Shown here piece by piece: positions 17,122-26,010 of a stretch of 64,000 nt of DNA. The position numbers were made by a program, and so were the translations under genes. The stretch's first letter is position 1, and each line of letters starts with the position of its first letter. The DNA lies in the NCBI RefSeq assembly GCF_026000775.1, contig NZ_AP026830.1, positions 62,001-126,000 of the forward strand, given 5' to 3'. The stretch comes from Vulcanisaeta souniana JCM 11219 (GTDB lineage: Archaea > Thermoproteota > Thermoprotei > Thermoproteales > Thermocladiaceae). Under the pieces are notes generated by a model, which was given only the letters and a program-made list of their open reading frames with translations, was not told the DNA's origin and ran no database searches.

Positions 17122-18057
17122 TCATTGCCGTATCTTTCCTACTATGTTTCTTGGTATTGTTAGTGTTACTACGTAATTTGGTTCATCAACTATCTCTGAA
17201 ATCCTAAGGTTTCCAATCACACTACTCAGTACGTAACCCTCCTCAGGAGTTAACCCATAGAGCCTATTCAATATCGTTAGCATATCCTCAAGCGCATCCC
17301 TAGCTGCTTGGTAAAGATCACTGGATATGCCCATGGTTGCGATAATATCAGTGGGCTCATCCCTTACGGGAGCCACCGTGAATGGCCTCCTTATACCCAT
17401 GCCCTTAATCACATTAACCCTAATCCTAACCGTGGCACTGGTCTCAATGGCTGTCCCAGTCACCTCACCATCACCCTGACTAGCGTGGGGATCAGCAAGC
17501 GATAACAACGCACCCCTGACATTGACTGGTAAGTAAACCCTAGCCCCAATACCATGAAGCCTATTATCCATATTACCACCGAAGTACTGAGGCGGTATCA
17601 TCTCAAACTCGCCCTCCCTAGGTGCAACACCAATAACGCCAAGGAATGGCCTAACCGGTACTTTAATGCCCTTGAGGAAGTCGCCCACGGTCTCCGCATA
17701 ACCATTACTGATCCTCCAATGAACAAGTAAATCCCTAAACTTACCCTTAAGAAGACCTATGAAGCCAAGTATTGCTGACCAACCCCAATCACCCACTTGG
17801 ATATCCAGTATATCAACGGCTAAGGCATCACCAGGCTCAGCACCCTCCACGTAAATAGGGCCGACAGCCGCATCGAATTTCGAGGAGTCAAGCCTAGCCA
17901 AGTCCTCCGCGGTCATTCCTGGCTTAACCTGCATTGTTGATGAGTCCGGTATTATGACCCTAACCTCATCACCATCCCTAACATGGGCGATCGGCTTTAA
18001 ATTAGGACTCCACTTATAATGCAGGTTCTCCTCCTTAGTTCCATCAATGGTAATCAC
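17122..18057 (-). CDS. Acetamidase/formamidase family amidase
   Basis: A 311-residue FmdA/AmdA-family protein that hydrolyses short amides such as formamide or acetamide to ammonia and an acid. Visible marks are the KPIAHVRDGDEVRV opening, GPIYVEGAEPGDALAVDIL, the glycine-rich GVIGVAPREG, PPQYFGGNMDNR and the metal-site-like LADPHASQGDGEVTGTAIET. The GTG start at 18057 forms a GTGA overlap with the upstream permease gene and follows a GAGG ribosome site, so transport and hydrolysis of an amide or amino compound are probably coexpressed. Exact substrate unknown. Confidence 0.92.
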   Translation of the reverse strand: MITIDGTKEENLHYKWSPNLKPIAHVRDGDEVRVIIPDSSTMQVKPGMTAEDLARLDSSKFDAAVGPIYVEGAEPGDALAVDILDIQVGDWGWSAILGFIGLLKGKFRDLLVHWRISNGYAETVGDFLKGIKVPVRPFLGVIGVAPREGEFEMIPPQYFGGNMDNRLHGIGARVYLPVNVRGALLSLADPHASQGDGEVTGTAIETSATVRIRVNVIKGMGIRRPFTVAPVRDEPTDIIATMGISSDLYQAARDALEDMLTILNRLYGLTPEEGYVLSSVIGNLRISEIVDEPNYVVTLTIPRNIVGKIRQ

Positions 18058-19439
18058 AACTCCTCACCCTCCTCCAGCCTTGGAATTACTGGTTTCTTCC
18101 AGGATATAAAGCCTGTGATTATAAACCAAGCTATTAGGAAGGCCATGGCTACGATTACCGGTAAGCTTATCGCAGTTGTTACTGCGGTGGCGTATAGTAC
18201 GAATACATACAGTATTGAGGCTATGGTGGGTATTACAACATGAGCCCACTTAAAGAAGTTCCTCTTCCTCGAGTATAGTGGTAATGCGGTATTCACTAGG
18301 AAGTGCTCTATTGATGTCGCAACACCACCCCAAAGACCGGTAATTAGGAATGCATTTAATGGCCCTAGTGTCCAGCCAAGTACGGTGAATAGTACTAGGC
18401 CAATTATTGTGTCTAGAATCAACGCTCTATGTGGAGTCTTATACTTGGGATGCGTCATGGAGAGCCATTGTGGCAATGCGCTGTCCTTAGCCATTGTGTA
18501 CATGTCCCTGGCCACAGCGTTTAGTATTGCCATGGTATCTGTAAATCCACTATTCGTAACTAATACTAGCCATAGAATGGCTATTGGAATTAAACCATAC
18601 TTAACAGCCTCGGTTATGCCCGGTATGAAGTATTGGAAGTAAGATGAGGCGTTGCTAGGTCCCCAACCAATTATTAATGCGTATATCATGAATATGAAGA
18701 ATACGCTTAAGAGCGTTATGACGGCAATGACACCTCTCCTAATGTTCATATGTGCCTCCCTAGCCTCGGCGCCTAGGAATGTCATTGAGCCCCAACCAGC
18801 AAAGGCCGTGAAGGCGAAGACAAGGCCCATACCAACACCTGACCAACCACCAGGTGCATAGGCCGGTGTGAATACGAGTGGGTCCCAGGGCTTGGGGGAT
18901 AGGGCTATTATTATTGCTCCGCCAAGCATTAGGGCGGCTATCTCAATCATCCCTGTCCAGAGCATGTACTTAACCGAGGGTTTAATGCCTAGGTAGGGCA
19001 GTATTAATGCGAGCAATGCATCGGCAATGCCCAGTGGGAACCAGGACCAGCTTGGGAGATTAATGCCTAGTGCTGATAAGCCGTATTGAACGGCAAGGGC
19101 AGTTTCCAAGTAAATGAATGGTGTCGCCGCAACACCAGCATATAGTATGTACAACCAGCCACCCCAGGCACCAACCCTAGAGCCAAAACCCCTCTCAATA
19201 TACCTATAATACCCACCACTTGATGCAACCTTAAGGGAGAACTCATAAACGGCGTATGCCGCGGATGCAACACCAAGTGCTGCAAGAACGACTGAAAGAG
19301 GCGCCGAACCATAGGCAAAGGCCACAGCACCGCTCAACGTAGCTAAGGCCGCAATTCCAGGAGCCGTGAAACTTAGAGACTGAAAAACAAGTTCCCAAAA
19401 GGTTACAACACCCCTCCTTAAACCCGTTGAGGAACTCAC
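18054..19439 (-). CDS. APC-superfamily amino acid/amine permease
   Basis: A 461-residue membrane protein with about 12 hydrophobic helices. It has the APC-type first helix FWELVFQSLSFTAPGIAALATLSGAVAFAYG and a following KVASSGGYYRYIERGFGSRVG segment (positions about 14-44 and 70-90). FAFTAFAGWGSMTFLGAEARE fits helix 6 of this superfamily. It is cotranscribed with the amidase downstream. The GTG start at 19439 is preceded by a TATA-like ATTTATAA (19463-19470) about 28 bases away. Whether it carries amino acids, amides or amines is not visible. Confidence 0.87.
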   Translation of the reverse strand: MSSSTGLRRGVVTFWELVFQSLSFTAPGIAALATLSGAVAFAYGSAPLSVVLAALGVASAAYAVYEFSLKVASSGGYYRYIERGFGSRVGAWGGWLYILYAGVAATPFIYLETALAVQYGLSALGINLPSWSWFPLGIADALLALILPYLGIKPSVKYMLWTGMIEIAALMLGGAIIIALSPKPWDPLVFTPAYAPGGWSGVGMGLVFAFTAFAGWGSMTFLGAEAREAHMNIRRGVIAVITLLSVFFIFMIYALIIGWGPSNASSYFQYFIPGITEAVKYGLIPIAILWLVLVTNSGFTDTMAILNAVARDMYTMAKDSALPQWLSMTHPKYKTPHRALILDTIIGLVLFTVLGWTLGPLNAFLITGLWGGVATSIEHFLVNTALPLYSRKRNFFKWAHVVIPTIASILYVFVLYATAVTTAISLPVIVAMAFLIAWFIITGFISWKKPVIPRLEEGEEL

Positions 19440-19474
19440 AAAATTATATAAACTCCCACAATTTATAAATATTA

Positions 19475-19936
19475 TCTAGTGCCAACACAAAACTAAGGCA
19501 ATTGATGAAAAAGCTTAAAATCATTAAGTTACGATTTAATATATGATTACTTAAATAACGATAATATTAACAATTTTTATTCAAATTAAAAATCTCAAAT
19601 AATGAACCAATAAGTACCTTACATAATAATATCTTTATCCAACTAAAGCTATATAAAATACGTAATTATCATAATCTCAAAACAATTAATAACTCACTAA
19701 GGGTGTGATTAACGAGACAGAATTAAGCACAGGGCATGGTAGTTATTTGATCTATGAAGTATTGAGAGATAATATTGTTAATATGAAGCAAAACCCGCCG
19801 GTGTTATGAAATTAAAATTCATAGATGTGAATATTATTAGTGCTTATGCCGTAAAATCTAATAATTATTAATAGATAATGATTATTGACCATAGAAAATT
19901 TTTCATAAGATAACCAATAAGTCATGAAAAAGTTGT
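19475..19936. other. Intergenic, AT-rich, no gene recognised
   Basis: About 460 bases of very AT-rich DNA between the permease promoter and tRNA-iMet. A 34-codon frame from a GTG at 19705 was seen but has no recognisable product. No convincing RNA fold or repeat was found. Confidence 0.5.
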
Positions 19937-20032
19937 TGGTAGCGGGGCCCGGATTCGAACCGGGGACTTCCCGACCCGATTGGGTTCTCGGGGTTATGAG
20001 CCCCGCAGGCTACCAGGCTACCCTACCCCGCT
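19937..20032 (-). tRNA. Initiator tRNA-Met (CAU), probable non-canonical intron in the variable loop
   Basis: The acceptor pairs AGCGGGG (20026-20032) with CCCCGCT (19941-19947), discriminator A at 19940 and encoded CCA at 19937-19939. The anticodon arm is CGGGG-CTCATAA-CCCCG; three G:C pairs next to the loop and the A1-U72 pair identify the initiator. The T arm is CCCGG-TTCGAAT-CCGGG. Between anticodon and T stems lie 24 bases (19965-19988) where about 5 are expected, so roughly 19 extra bases look like an intron at a non-canonical site, as is frequent in Thermoproteales. Confidence 0.92.
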
Positions 20033-20054
20033 GCAGGTCATTATTTCTACGTGC

Positions 20055-20066
20055 TTTTTAAGTCTT
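20055..20066 (-). promoter_or_regulatory. tRNA-iMet promoter
   Basis: CTTAAAAAGC on the minus strand lies about 25-33 bases before the mature 5' end of the initiator tRNA, the usual archaeal TATA position for a tRNA transcript with a short leader. Confidence 0.55.
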
Positions 20067-20529
20067 TCTTCATTTGTGAATACCTTGAATGAGCCTTATT
20101 GGAGCCTTCGTAGACTTACCACTTCTCTTTGGCCCATTGACGGCTTTATGTCTATTACTTGGTTTTTATGATGCCTTTCATTTATTTCATCTTCTTTGTC
20201 ATTAAATAACCTGAGGTGTTGCTGAAGTCGGTATTTAGGTTGAGGGATTATTGCAGGCATTCATGTTCTTACGACACTCGTGTAGTTTAGGATGCGGTGA
20301 CGGAGTGACCACGCCGTTAATTAGGGATGTTATAGTGGGTCTTATTATTGGGTTCAAGAATAATGAGGATAACATGGAGTAGATTAATAAGTCGTAAATA
20401 TGCCAAGGAAGTAAAGGACTGGGCTCTACTGACTATTAATAGGAATAAAAACAAAGGAAAAAGAAAACAAAGGTATTTGATTAGTTTGTAAATGCAGTTA
20501 TGATATGCGGAGTAGGGGTGAACATTGTT
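20067..20529. other. Intergenic between the two tRNA genes, no gene recognised
   Basis: About 460 bases. A 39-codon frame at 20263-20382 encodes two Cys residues (CSLGC) but has no recognisable family, promoter or ribosome site. One copy of a 14-base direct repeat lies at 20096-20109. Confidence 0.45.
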
Positions 20530-20723
20530 TGGGGCCGGGGCCGGGATTTGAACCCGGGTTCACGGGCTCCACAGGCCCGCATGCTTTCCAGGCTGCACCA
20601 CCCCGGCACGGTGTTCCTATTATTCATGCTTTTAAGTTTTTGTCCTTAATATCTCCGTATATTTGGGCATTTTTGGTTTTGCTGTTGCCTTATTGTTTTT
20701 GTCCTATTTTTATTGGAGCCTTC
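20096..20723. repeat. 14-base direct repeat upstream of both tRNA genes (TTATTGGAGCCTTC)
   Basis: Identical copies occur at 20096-20109 and 20710-20723, about 65 and 105 bases upstream of the 5' ends of tRNA-iMet and tRNA-His. The first copy also overlaps a short internal repeat of GAGCCTT (20091-20097 and 20102-20108). Between the copies lies the tRNA-His gene. They may be remnants of a duplication or element junctions; no function is shown. Confidence 0.4.
20530..20607 (-). tRNA. tRNA-His (GUG)
   Basis: Acceptor GCCGGGG (20601-20607) pairs with CCCCGGC (20534-20540), the discriminator is C at 20533, and CCA is encoded at 20530-20532. The anticodon arm is CGGGC-CTGTGGA-GCCCG with anticodon GTG, and the T arm is CCGGG-TTCAAAT-CCCGG. 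The body is 75 bases with no intron. The base before position 1 is T, so the extra G-1 of tRNA-His is not encoded. A TATA-like GCTTAAAA-type element (CTTTTAAG around 20629-20636) lies upstream. Confidence 0.95.
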
Positions 20724-20920
20724 TAACGTTTCTCACGTAATATATTGCGTATGTTCCTCATCATTACAATCTATGTAAATATTATCTCTTTGGTGCCTAG
20801 TGGTTTTTATCCAACGATGTACCTTTAACATGATCAATAAGTCGCTGCATTTGTACCTTAGTTAAGGATTTAGGAATTTAGGGTTACTGGTTGTCTTGAT
20901 CGTTTTGCCTTTGTAGAATG
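20637..20920. other. Intergenic, no gene recognised
   Basis: Roughly 280 AT-rich bases between tRNA-His and the small membrane protein gene. It contains the second 14-base repeat copy at 20710-20723. Nothing else is recognised. Confidence 0.45.
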
Positions 20921-20954
20921 GTTTAAATACCCAATTTTGTCCATCGTTTGCGGT

Positions 20955-21389
20955 ATGAATGAGGAGATTCAGGAATACGTGGTTTTGGTAAACTTCCTAT
21001 TCATAGTAATGACTGCCATATATGTATTGGTGCCTCAGTTAATACTGTTGTTTACTAACTCGGTCGTTGCAGTGGCGATTGGCACGATTGTATGGACGCT
21101 GCTTGCTTATACTCTTGTAACGAGGCGTGGGCTCTGGGCATTGATATATGCAAAGGTACATAGTGCCCTAACTGGGATCAAGGTCATTGGCATCACTAGG
21201 GTTGAGCGCATGTTATTGGTACCATACGTCATTACCTACGCCATTGATTTACTGCTTTCAGTGCTCATTAGTAATCCATTGGCTAGTATTGCTCTTAGAA
21301 TCATCTCCGCATCTCCATTGATCATAATGATCATGGAGTTTGCCATAATGCCCCGCTTAATTACCAATAATGGTTTAGAGCAATATTAA
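20955..21389 (+). CDS. Hypothetical small membrane protein
   Basis: A 144-residue protein with about four hydrophobic helices: VVLVNFLFIVMTAIYVLV, LLFTNSVVAVAIGTIVWTLL, MLLVPYVITYAIDLLLSVL and the last near IISASPLIIMIMEFA. No family is recognised and there are no conserved charged or Cys motifs. The ATG at 20955 is chosen over an upstream frame start because GTTTAAATAC at 20921-20930 lies at leaderless TATA distance. It is convergent with the TPR-protein gene. Confidence 0.6.
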   Translation: MNEEIQEYVVLVNFLFIVMTAIYVLVPQLILLFTNSVVAVAIGTIVWTLLAYTLVTRRGLWALIYAKVHSALTGIKVIGITRVERMLLVPYVITYAIDLLLSVLISNPLASIALRIISASPLIIMIMEFAIMPRLITNNGLEQY

Positions 21390-21406
21390 GCTGAGTTGCA
21401 TTTTAC

Positions 21407-21991
21407 CTATTGGTTGCATTCAAAACTATGGTTTGTGATGGACTTCCTTAATAATTCCTCTGTGAGCCTGATGATGCTGCTATTCACGTCATTAATTTCC
21501 CTGAGGGAGTTATGCGCGTTGCTCAGCATTTCAATTCCTTCACACACCCTCCTTTTATACGGTCTCTCCCTTATCAATGCCCTATATTTGCTCATTGCCT
21601 CCTCACCCTCATTGCGATTACCCACCTTGAATGCCGCAATGGCTAGGCTAAGCCAGGTATATGCATAACCCGGCTCCCTTCTCGCTGATTCCTTGAACAA
21701 CTTGTACGCTAGTTCATACCTACCTAGCTTAAAGGCGCACCAGCCTCCCCAAAGTAGGTCCTGCGGATCATCATGCCCCAGGTAAAGTTGTAATGCCCTC
21801 TCATAGGCACCCAGGGAACCCTCCCTATTCCCTATCGCCTCAAGGCATATGGCTAATCCATGCCATGCACCCGGACTCTCAGGGCAATACGCAAGGTACT
21901 CCCTGTATAGTGTCACTCCGTATGAATACTCCATTAGGCATATCGACGCCTCGGCGGCTTCATAAAGTGCCCTGCAGTATTCCGCACTCAC
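21407..21991 (-). CDS. TPR-repeat protein
   Basis: About 194 residues, mostly helical, with tetratricopeptide-like repeats: a run around SYGVTLYREYLAYCPESPGAWHGLAICLEA, then REGSLGAYERALQLYL, then RYELAYKLFKESARREPGYAYTWLSLAIA (positions about 24-140). W-LG, A and P positions fit the TPR consensus. Such proteins usually hold partners together; none is evident here. The frame opens with GTG at 22006, but the TATA-like TATTTAAAAG at 22011-22020 makes the GTG at 21991 the likelier leaderless start. Confidence 0.72.
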   Translation of the reverse strand: MSAEYCRALYEAAEASICLMEYSYGVTLYREYLAYCPESPGAWHGLAICLEAIGNREGSLGAYERALQLYLGHDDPQDLLWGGWCAFKLGRYELAYKLFKESARREPGYAYTWLSLAIAAFKVGNRNEGEEAMSKYRALIRERPYKRRVCEGIEMLSNAHNSLREINDVNSSIIRLTEELLRKSITNHSFECNQ

Positions 21992-22076
21992 CGCACTAGG
22001 ATACACACCCTATTTAAAAGAATAACCACAACAACATCATCACGACACATCCAGGACGGAAAACACATTACTTGCC

Positions 22077-23246
22077 CTAACTGCTGTTAATCGTTGTTAA
22101 TGCATGACGGGAGTCGTTGCTTTCCACGGCATCCCATGGCGGTATGTACCTACTTATTTCATTACCATAAACTACACCCAAAACCTCATTGATCCTCCTC
22201 CCCAGCTCATCCATGTTATTGGCTATGATGTTTACATGGCCCATTTTACGCCTTGGCTTGACCTTTGTCTTCCCATACCACCAAACGCTGGTTCCTGGTA
22301 TCATCAATACCCTCCTGATTAAGTCGTCGCCGTACGGTACACCGAGCATGTTTACGATAGCAGAGGGCTTCAGCAATTCAGTAGGGCCTATGGGCATGCC
22401 TAGGATTGCCCTGATGTGGTTCTCGAATTGACTCACAGCCGCACCCATTAACGTCCAATGCCCCGAGTTATGAACACGGGGTGCAAATTCATTAATCAGT
22501 ACCTCGCCGTTTCTAGTCACGAAGAACTCAACGGTAAGGACGCCTACGTAATCCAGGGTATTGGCAAGCCCTATAGCTAACTCCCTAGCATTATTGGCCG
22601 TCTCATCATCGATCCTCGCAGGTGATATACTATAGAGGAGTATTCCGTTGTGGTGGTGATTCTCGGTCACGGGATACGTGAGGACATGGCCGTCACTTGA
22701 CCTAACGAGTATCACCGACACCTCCCTATGAATGTCCACGAATTCCTCAGCTAATAATGGGAATTCCCTGGGTACCCTATTGGCATCGTCATCATTCATT
22801 ACGTAGTACTGGCCCTTACCGTCATAGGCACCACGAGGTACCTTAAAGACCACCCTACCGAATCGCCTAATTGCCCTATTCACATCCTCCACATTGTTAA
22901 TAATCATGAAACTGGGTGTTGGAAAGCCATTGTCCCTAAGGAAGGACTTCTCAATTATCTTATCCTGCTTTAGCCGTATTGTTAATGAACCAGGTCTCAA
23001 TTTACCATCCTCCTCAGCCATCTTTATGGCGCTTGGGTTAACATGCTCGAATTCAAAGGTAACAATGTCTGACCTATTCACAAGCTCCATCCAGGAATCA
23101 CCGATGTACCTACCATCCGAGGCACCGAGGGCTGGTGCCTGTGGATCCTCATCGTGAACCAGGAACTTTACCCCTAATTTCCTGCCCTCCAGGATCATCA
23201 TTAGGCCCAGCTGCCCACCGCCCAGTATGCCCACTACCTTACTCAT
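22077..23246 (-). CDS. purK: 5-(carboxyamino)imidazole ribonucleotide synthase
   Basis: An ATP-grasp enzyme that joins AIR with bicarbonate to give N5-CAIR. The N-terminus shows [18 protein letters not shown]; the ATP-grasp core has [34 protein letters not shown] and [24 protein letters not shown]. At 389 residues it has normal length. It overlaps the purE stop by a few bases, so PurE and PurK are coexpressed; together they convert AIR to CAIR. Confidence 0.95.
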   Translation of the reverse strand: MSKVVGILGGGQLGLMMILEGRKLGVKFLVHDEDPQAPALGASDGRYIGDSWMELVNRSDIVTFEFEHVNPSAIKMAEEDGKLRPGSLTIRLKQDKIIEKSFLRDNGFPTPSFMIINNVEDVNRAIRRFGRVVFKVPRGAYDGKGQYYVMNDDDANRVPREFPLLAEEFVDIHREVSVILVRSSDGHVLTYPVTENHHHNGILLYSISPARIDDETANNARELAIGLANTLDYVGVLTVEFFVTRNGEVLINEFAPRVHNSGHWTLMGAAVSQFENHIRAILGMPIGPTELLKPSAIVNMLGVPYGDDLIRRVLMIPGTSVWWYGKTKVKPRRKMGHVNIIANNMDELGRRINEVLGVVYGNEISRYIPPWDAVESNDSRHALTTINSS

Positions 23247-23727
23247 ACCTGAGCACCGTGTTCAATACGTCTCTCTTCATCGAATCCATGAGTTCCACAA
23301 CCCTTGCCCTGAACTCGGGGTACTTAATGCCCAGTATCCTGGCTGCGAGTAAGGCCGCGTTCTTGGCGTTGCCGATTGCCACGGTGGCCACTGGAGTGCC
23401 GTAGGGCATCTGGACTATGGATAGTAATGAGTCGAGGCCATTTAGGTGCTTGCTGGGTATTGGTACCCCTATCACGGGTAATGGTGTTAGTGCCGCCGTC
23501 ATGCCCGGCAGGTGCGCAGCTCCACCTGCGCCTGCGATTACCACCTCTAAGCCATTATTAATCGCGGATTTCGCGTAATCAAACATTAACTCAGGCGTTC
23601 TATGGGCTGACACAACCCTTGCCTCGTTTGGTATGCCCAATTGGTTTAGTAGTTCCACGGCCTCCCTCATCACGTCCCAGTCATTTTTACTGCCCATTAT
23701 CACGCCCACGAGTGGTTTTGTGCTCAT
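23239..23727 (-). CDS. purE: N5-CAIR mutase
   Basis: A class I PurE of 162 residues that moves the carboxyl group of N5-CAIR to make CAIR. It shows [14 protein letters not shown], the active-site [32 protein letters not shown] and [23 protein letters not shown]. The partner purK follows in the same operon. An upstream ACTTTTAAAAG TATA-like element at about 23748-23757 faces this gene; purL is read from the other side of the same 100-base gap. Confidence 0.96.
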   Translation of the reverse strand: MSTKPLVGVIMGSKNDWDVMREAVELLNQLGIPNEARVVSAHRTPELMFDYAKSAINNGLEVVIAGAGGAAHLPGMTAALTPLPVIGVPIPSKHLNGLDSLLSIVQMPYGTPVATVAIGNAKNAALLAARILGIKYPEFRARVVELMDSMKRDVLNTVLRYE

Positions 23728-23829
23728 TATGGTTATTGTTTAAAGAAAACTTTTAAAAGTATTTTTTCATTATTAACCGTAGTATGCCCGTGTATTGTTT
23801 AAATAAAGAATTAAATGAGGTGCCAACAC

Positions 23830-26010
23830 ATGCCCCTCAGCGATAATGAGAGGACCATCATTAGGAAATACCTGGATAGGGAACCAACACAGACCGAGTG
23901 GTTGGTGTTTGATGCTGAGTGGAGCGAGCACTGCTCATACAAGAGTAGCAGGAGGTTTCTCAAGCTACTACCCAGCGAGGCACCGCACGTACTTAGGGGA
24001 CCTGGCCTTGACGCCCCACTAATTCGCGTAGGGAATCTAGTGGTTAGCTTCAAGATAGAGAGCCATAATCATCCATCTGCCGTGGATCCCTACGACGGTG
24101 CCGCAACAGGCGTCGGCGGCATAGTGAGGGATATACTGACCACGGGATTAAGGCCCATCGCGTTAATGGACAACCTACACTTCGGCCAATTGAATAATCC
24201 CCACGCCCAATGGCTAATGAGAAACGTCATTAGGGGGATCTCGGACTATGGAAATAGGATCGGAGTGCCTGTAGTTGCTGGCGAGGTGTGGTTTGATGAA
24301 TCGTTCACCACTAACCCAATAGTCCTGGTGACGTGCATCGGTGCTGGTAGGCTGGAGGATGCCGTGATGGGTGAGGCAAGCCCTGGTGATTTAGTCCTGG
24401 TGATCGGCAATGACGTGGGCAGGGACGGCATGCTCGGCAGCTCCTTCGCCTCTAAGGTACTGGATAAGTCGAGAGACGAAATAGGCGCTGTGCAGGTGGG
24501 TAATCCGCTACTTGAGAAGTTATTGATTGATGCAATAATCGAGTTAAGGAACGGCGGTTTGGTTAGGGCTATTAAGGACGTGGGCGGCGGGGGTTTGGCC
24601 ACTGCATTGAGTGAACTTGCTGATCAATTTGGCCTTGGTATTGAGATCCACCTGGATAGAATTAGGACAAGGGAGAATATAATGCCTGAGGAGATCCTGG
24701 TCTCTGAGTCCCAGGAGAGGGTGGTTATTGTGATAAGTAGAGATAAGTTAAAGGAAGCTGAGGAGGTGCTGAGGAGGTACGGTGTTGGTTATGACGCAAT
24801 TGGTGCATTAACGGGTAATAACAGGTTTGTGGCTTACTATGGGAATGAGGTGGTTGTTGACTTACCAATAAAGTTCATAACGCATGCACCGGAGACTAAT
24901 TACGAGTTTAGGGAACCGCAGTACCTAAATGGGTTGAGGGTTATCCCTGAGCTACCCGAGGTGCCGCTCAATGAGGCGCTACTTAGGGTATTGAGTAGTC
25001 CCAACATTGCATCGAAGGAACATGTATTCAGTCTGTATGATTATGAGGTTGGTGTTAGGACAGTGATTAAGCCAGGTAGGGCCGGTGCAGCAGTGCTTAG
25101 GCTCCTTGATATTGATGGAGGTGATGGTAAGTTGGGAATTGCCGTGAAGGCTGATGCGAACCCGAGGTACTCGTTCCTTGATCCATTCATTGGAGCCGCC
25201 AATTCCCTGGCCAAGGCCTATAGGAATGTGGTTGCCGTTGGTGCGGAGCCCCTGGCCGTCGTTGACTCAATAAACGTGGGCAACCCCGAGAAGCCCGATA
25301 GGTATTGGTACTTCGTGAACTCAGTAATGGGTCTTGCCTGGATTGCCCGTGAACTCAACATACCAATAGTGGGTGGCAAGGTTAGTTTCTATAATGAGGA
25401 TTCCAAGGGCAATGTCATTAAGCCCGTGGTTGCCGTGGCCGCGTTAGGCCGGGTGGATGATGTGGATAAGGTTGTAGATGGCGGGCTCGTTGATGGCGGT
25501 TCATTAATAGTCATAGGTGATACGGCAATGGACATAGGTGGTTCTGAATATCTTTATGCCGTTCATGGTATTGTCAGGGGCATGCCGCCGAGGCCTAGAC
25601 CTAGGGATGAGGTTAGGAATTCCAGGGCTGTCCTTAGGTTGATACGGGAGGGCTTGGTGAGGGCCGCCATGGACGTGGGCGTTGGTGGTTTATTAACTAC
25701 CCTGAGTAAGATGGCTTTGATTAATGGGGTTGGCCTTAGTGTTGATTTGTCTAGGGTGCCCACTGGGGATTGTTACCTTGACCCAACCATGGTTGCCTTC
25801 TCAGAAACCAATGCAAGGTACGTAGTGGAGGTTAGTGAGGGTGACCTCGGTGAGGCAATGGGCATTCTCCAGAACCTCAACGTGCCATTTTCTGTGATTG
25901 GTAGGTCAAGTGGTAGTGGTATTATCGTTCGTTGGGGCTCCCGGGAATTAATAACATTGAGGCTCGACGACCTGGCAAGTGCCTATTATCCGCAGTGGGG
26001 TGACCTGTAG
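23830..26010 (+). CDS. purL: Phosphoribosylformylglycinamidine synthase, large subunit (short-form PurL)
   Basis: The synthetase subunit that works with PurQ (glutaminase) and PurS. About 726 residues, the short archaeal/Bacillus form. Two AIRS-like halves are seen: EWSEHCSYKSSR near the start, FKIESHNHPSAVDPYDGAATGVGGIVRD (positions about 75-100), KDVGGGGLATALSELA, and in the second half DPFIGAANSLAKAYRNVVAVGAEP and VGVGGLLTTLSKMA. The frame opens at 23815, but GAGGTG at 23818-23823 as ribosome site and a TATA-like GTTTAAATAAAG support ATG 23830. First gene of purL-purF-purF2-purM. Confidence 0.96.
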   Translation: MPLSDNERTIIRKYLDREPTQTEWLVFDAEWSEHCSYKSSRRFLKLLPSEAPHVLRGPGLDAPLIRVGNLVVSFKIESHNHPSAVDPYDGAATGVGGIVRDILTTGLRPIALMDNLHFGQLNNPHAQWLMRNVIRGISDYGNRIGVPVVAGEVWFDESFTTNPIVLVTCIGAGRLEDAVMGEASPGDLVLVIGNDVGRDGMLGSSFASKVLDKSRDEIGAVQVGNPLLEKLLIDAIIELRNGGLVRAIKDVGGGGLATALSELADQFGLGIEIHLDRIRTRENIMPEEILVSESQERVVIVISRDKLKEAEEVLRRYGVGYDAIGALTGNNRFVAYYGNEVVVDLPIKFITHAPETNYEFREPQYLNGLRVIPELPEVPLNEALLRVLSSPNIASKEHVFSLYDYEVGVRTVIKPGRAGAAVLRLLDIDGGDGKLGIAVKADANPRYSFLDPFIGAANSLAKAYRNVVAVGAEPLAVVDSINVGNPEKPDRYWYFVNSVMGLAWIARELNIPIVGGKVSFYNEDSKGNVIKPVVAVAALGRVDDVDKVVDGGLVDGGSLIVIGDTAMDIGGSEYLYAVHGIVRGMPPRPRPRDEVRNSRAVLRLIREGLVRAAMDVGVGGLLTTLSKMALINGVGLSVDLSRVPTGDCYLDPTMVAFSETNARYVVEVSEGDLGEAMGILQNLNVPFSVIGRSSGSGIIVRWGSRELITLRLDDLASAYYPQWGDL

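Noticed and set aside
19705-19806. 34-codon frame beginning GTG after GGGT in the gap before tRNA-iMet
   Set aside because: Too short, no recognisable product or conservation evidence; could be a gene remnant but nothing supports it.
20263-20382. 39-codon frame with CSLGC between the tRNA genes
   Set aside because: Two Cys residues hint at a zinc finger, but there is no ribosome site, TATA element or known family.
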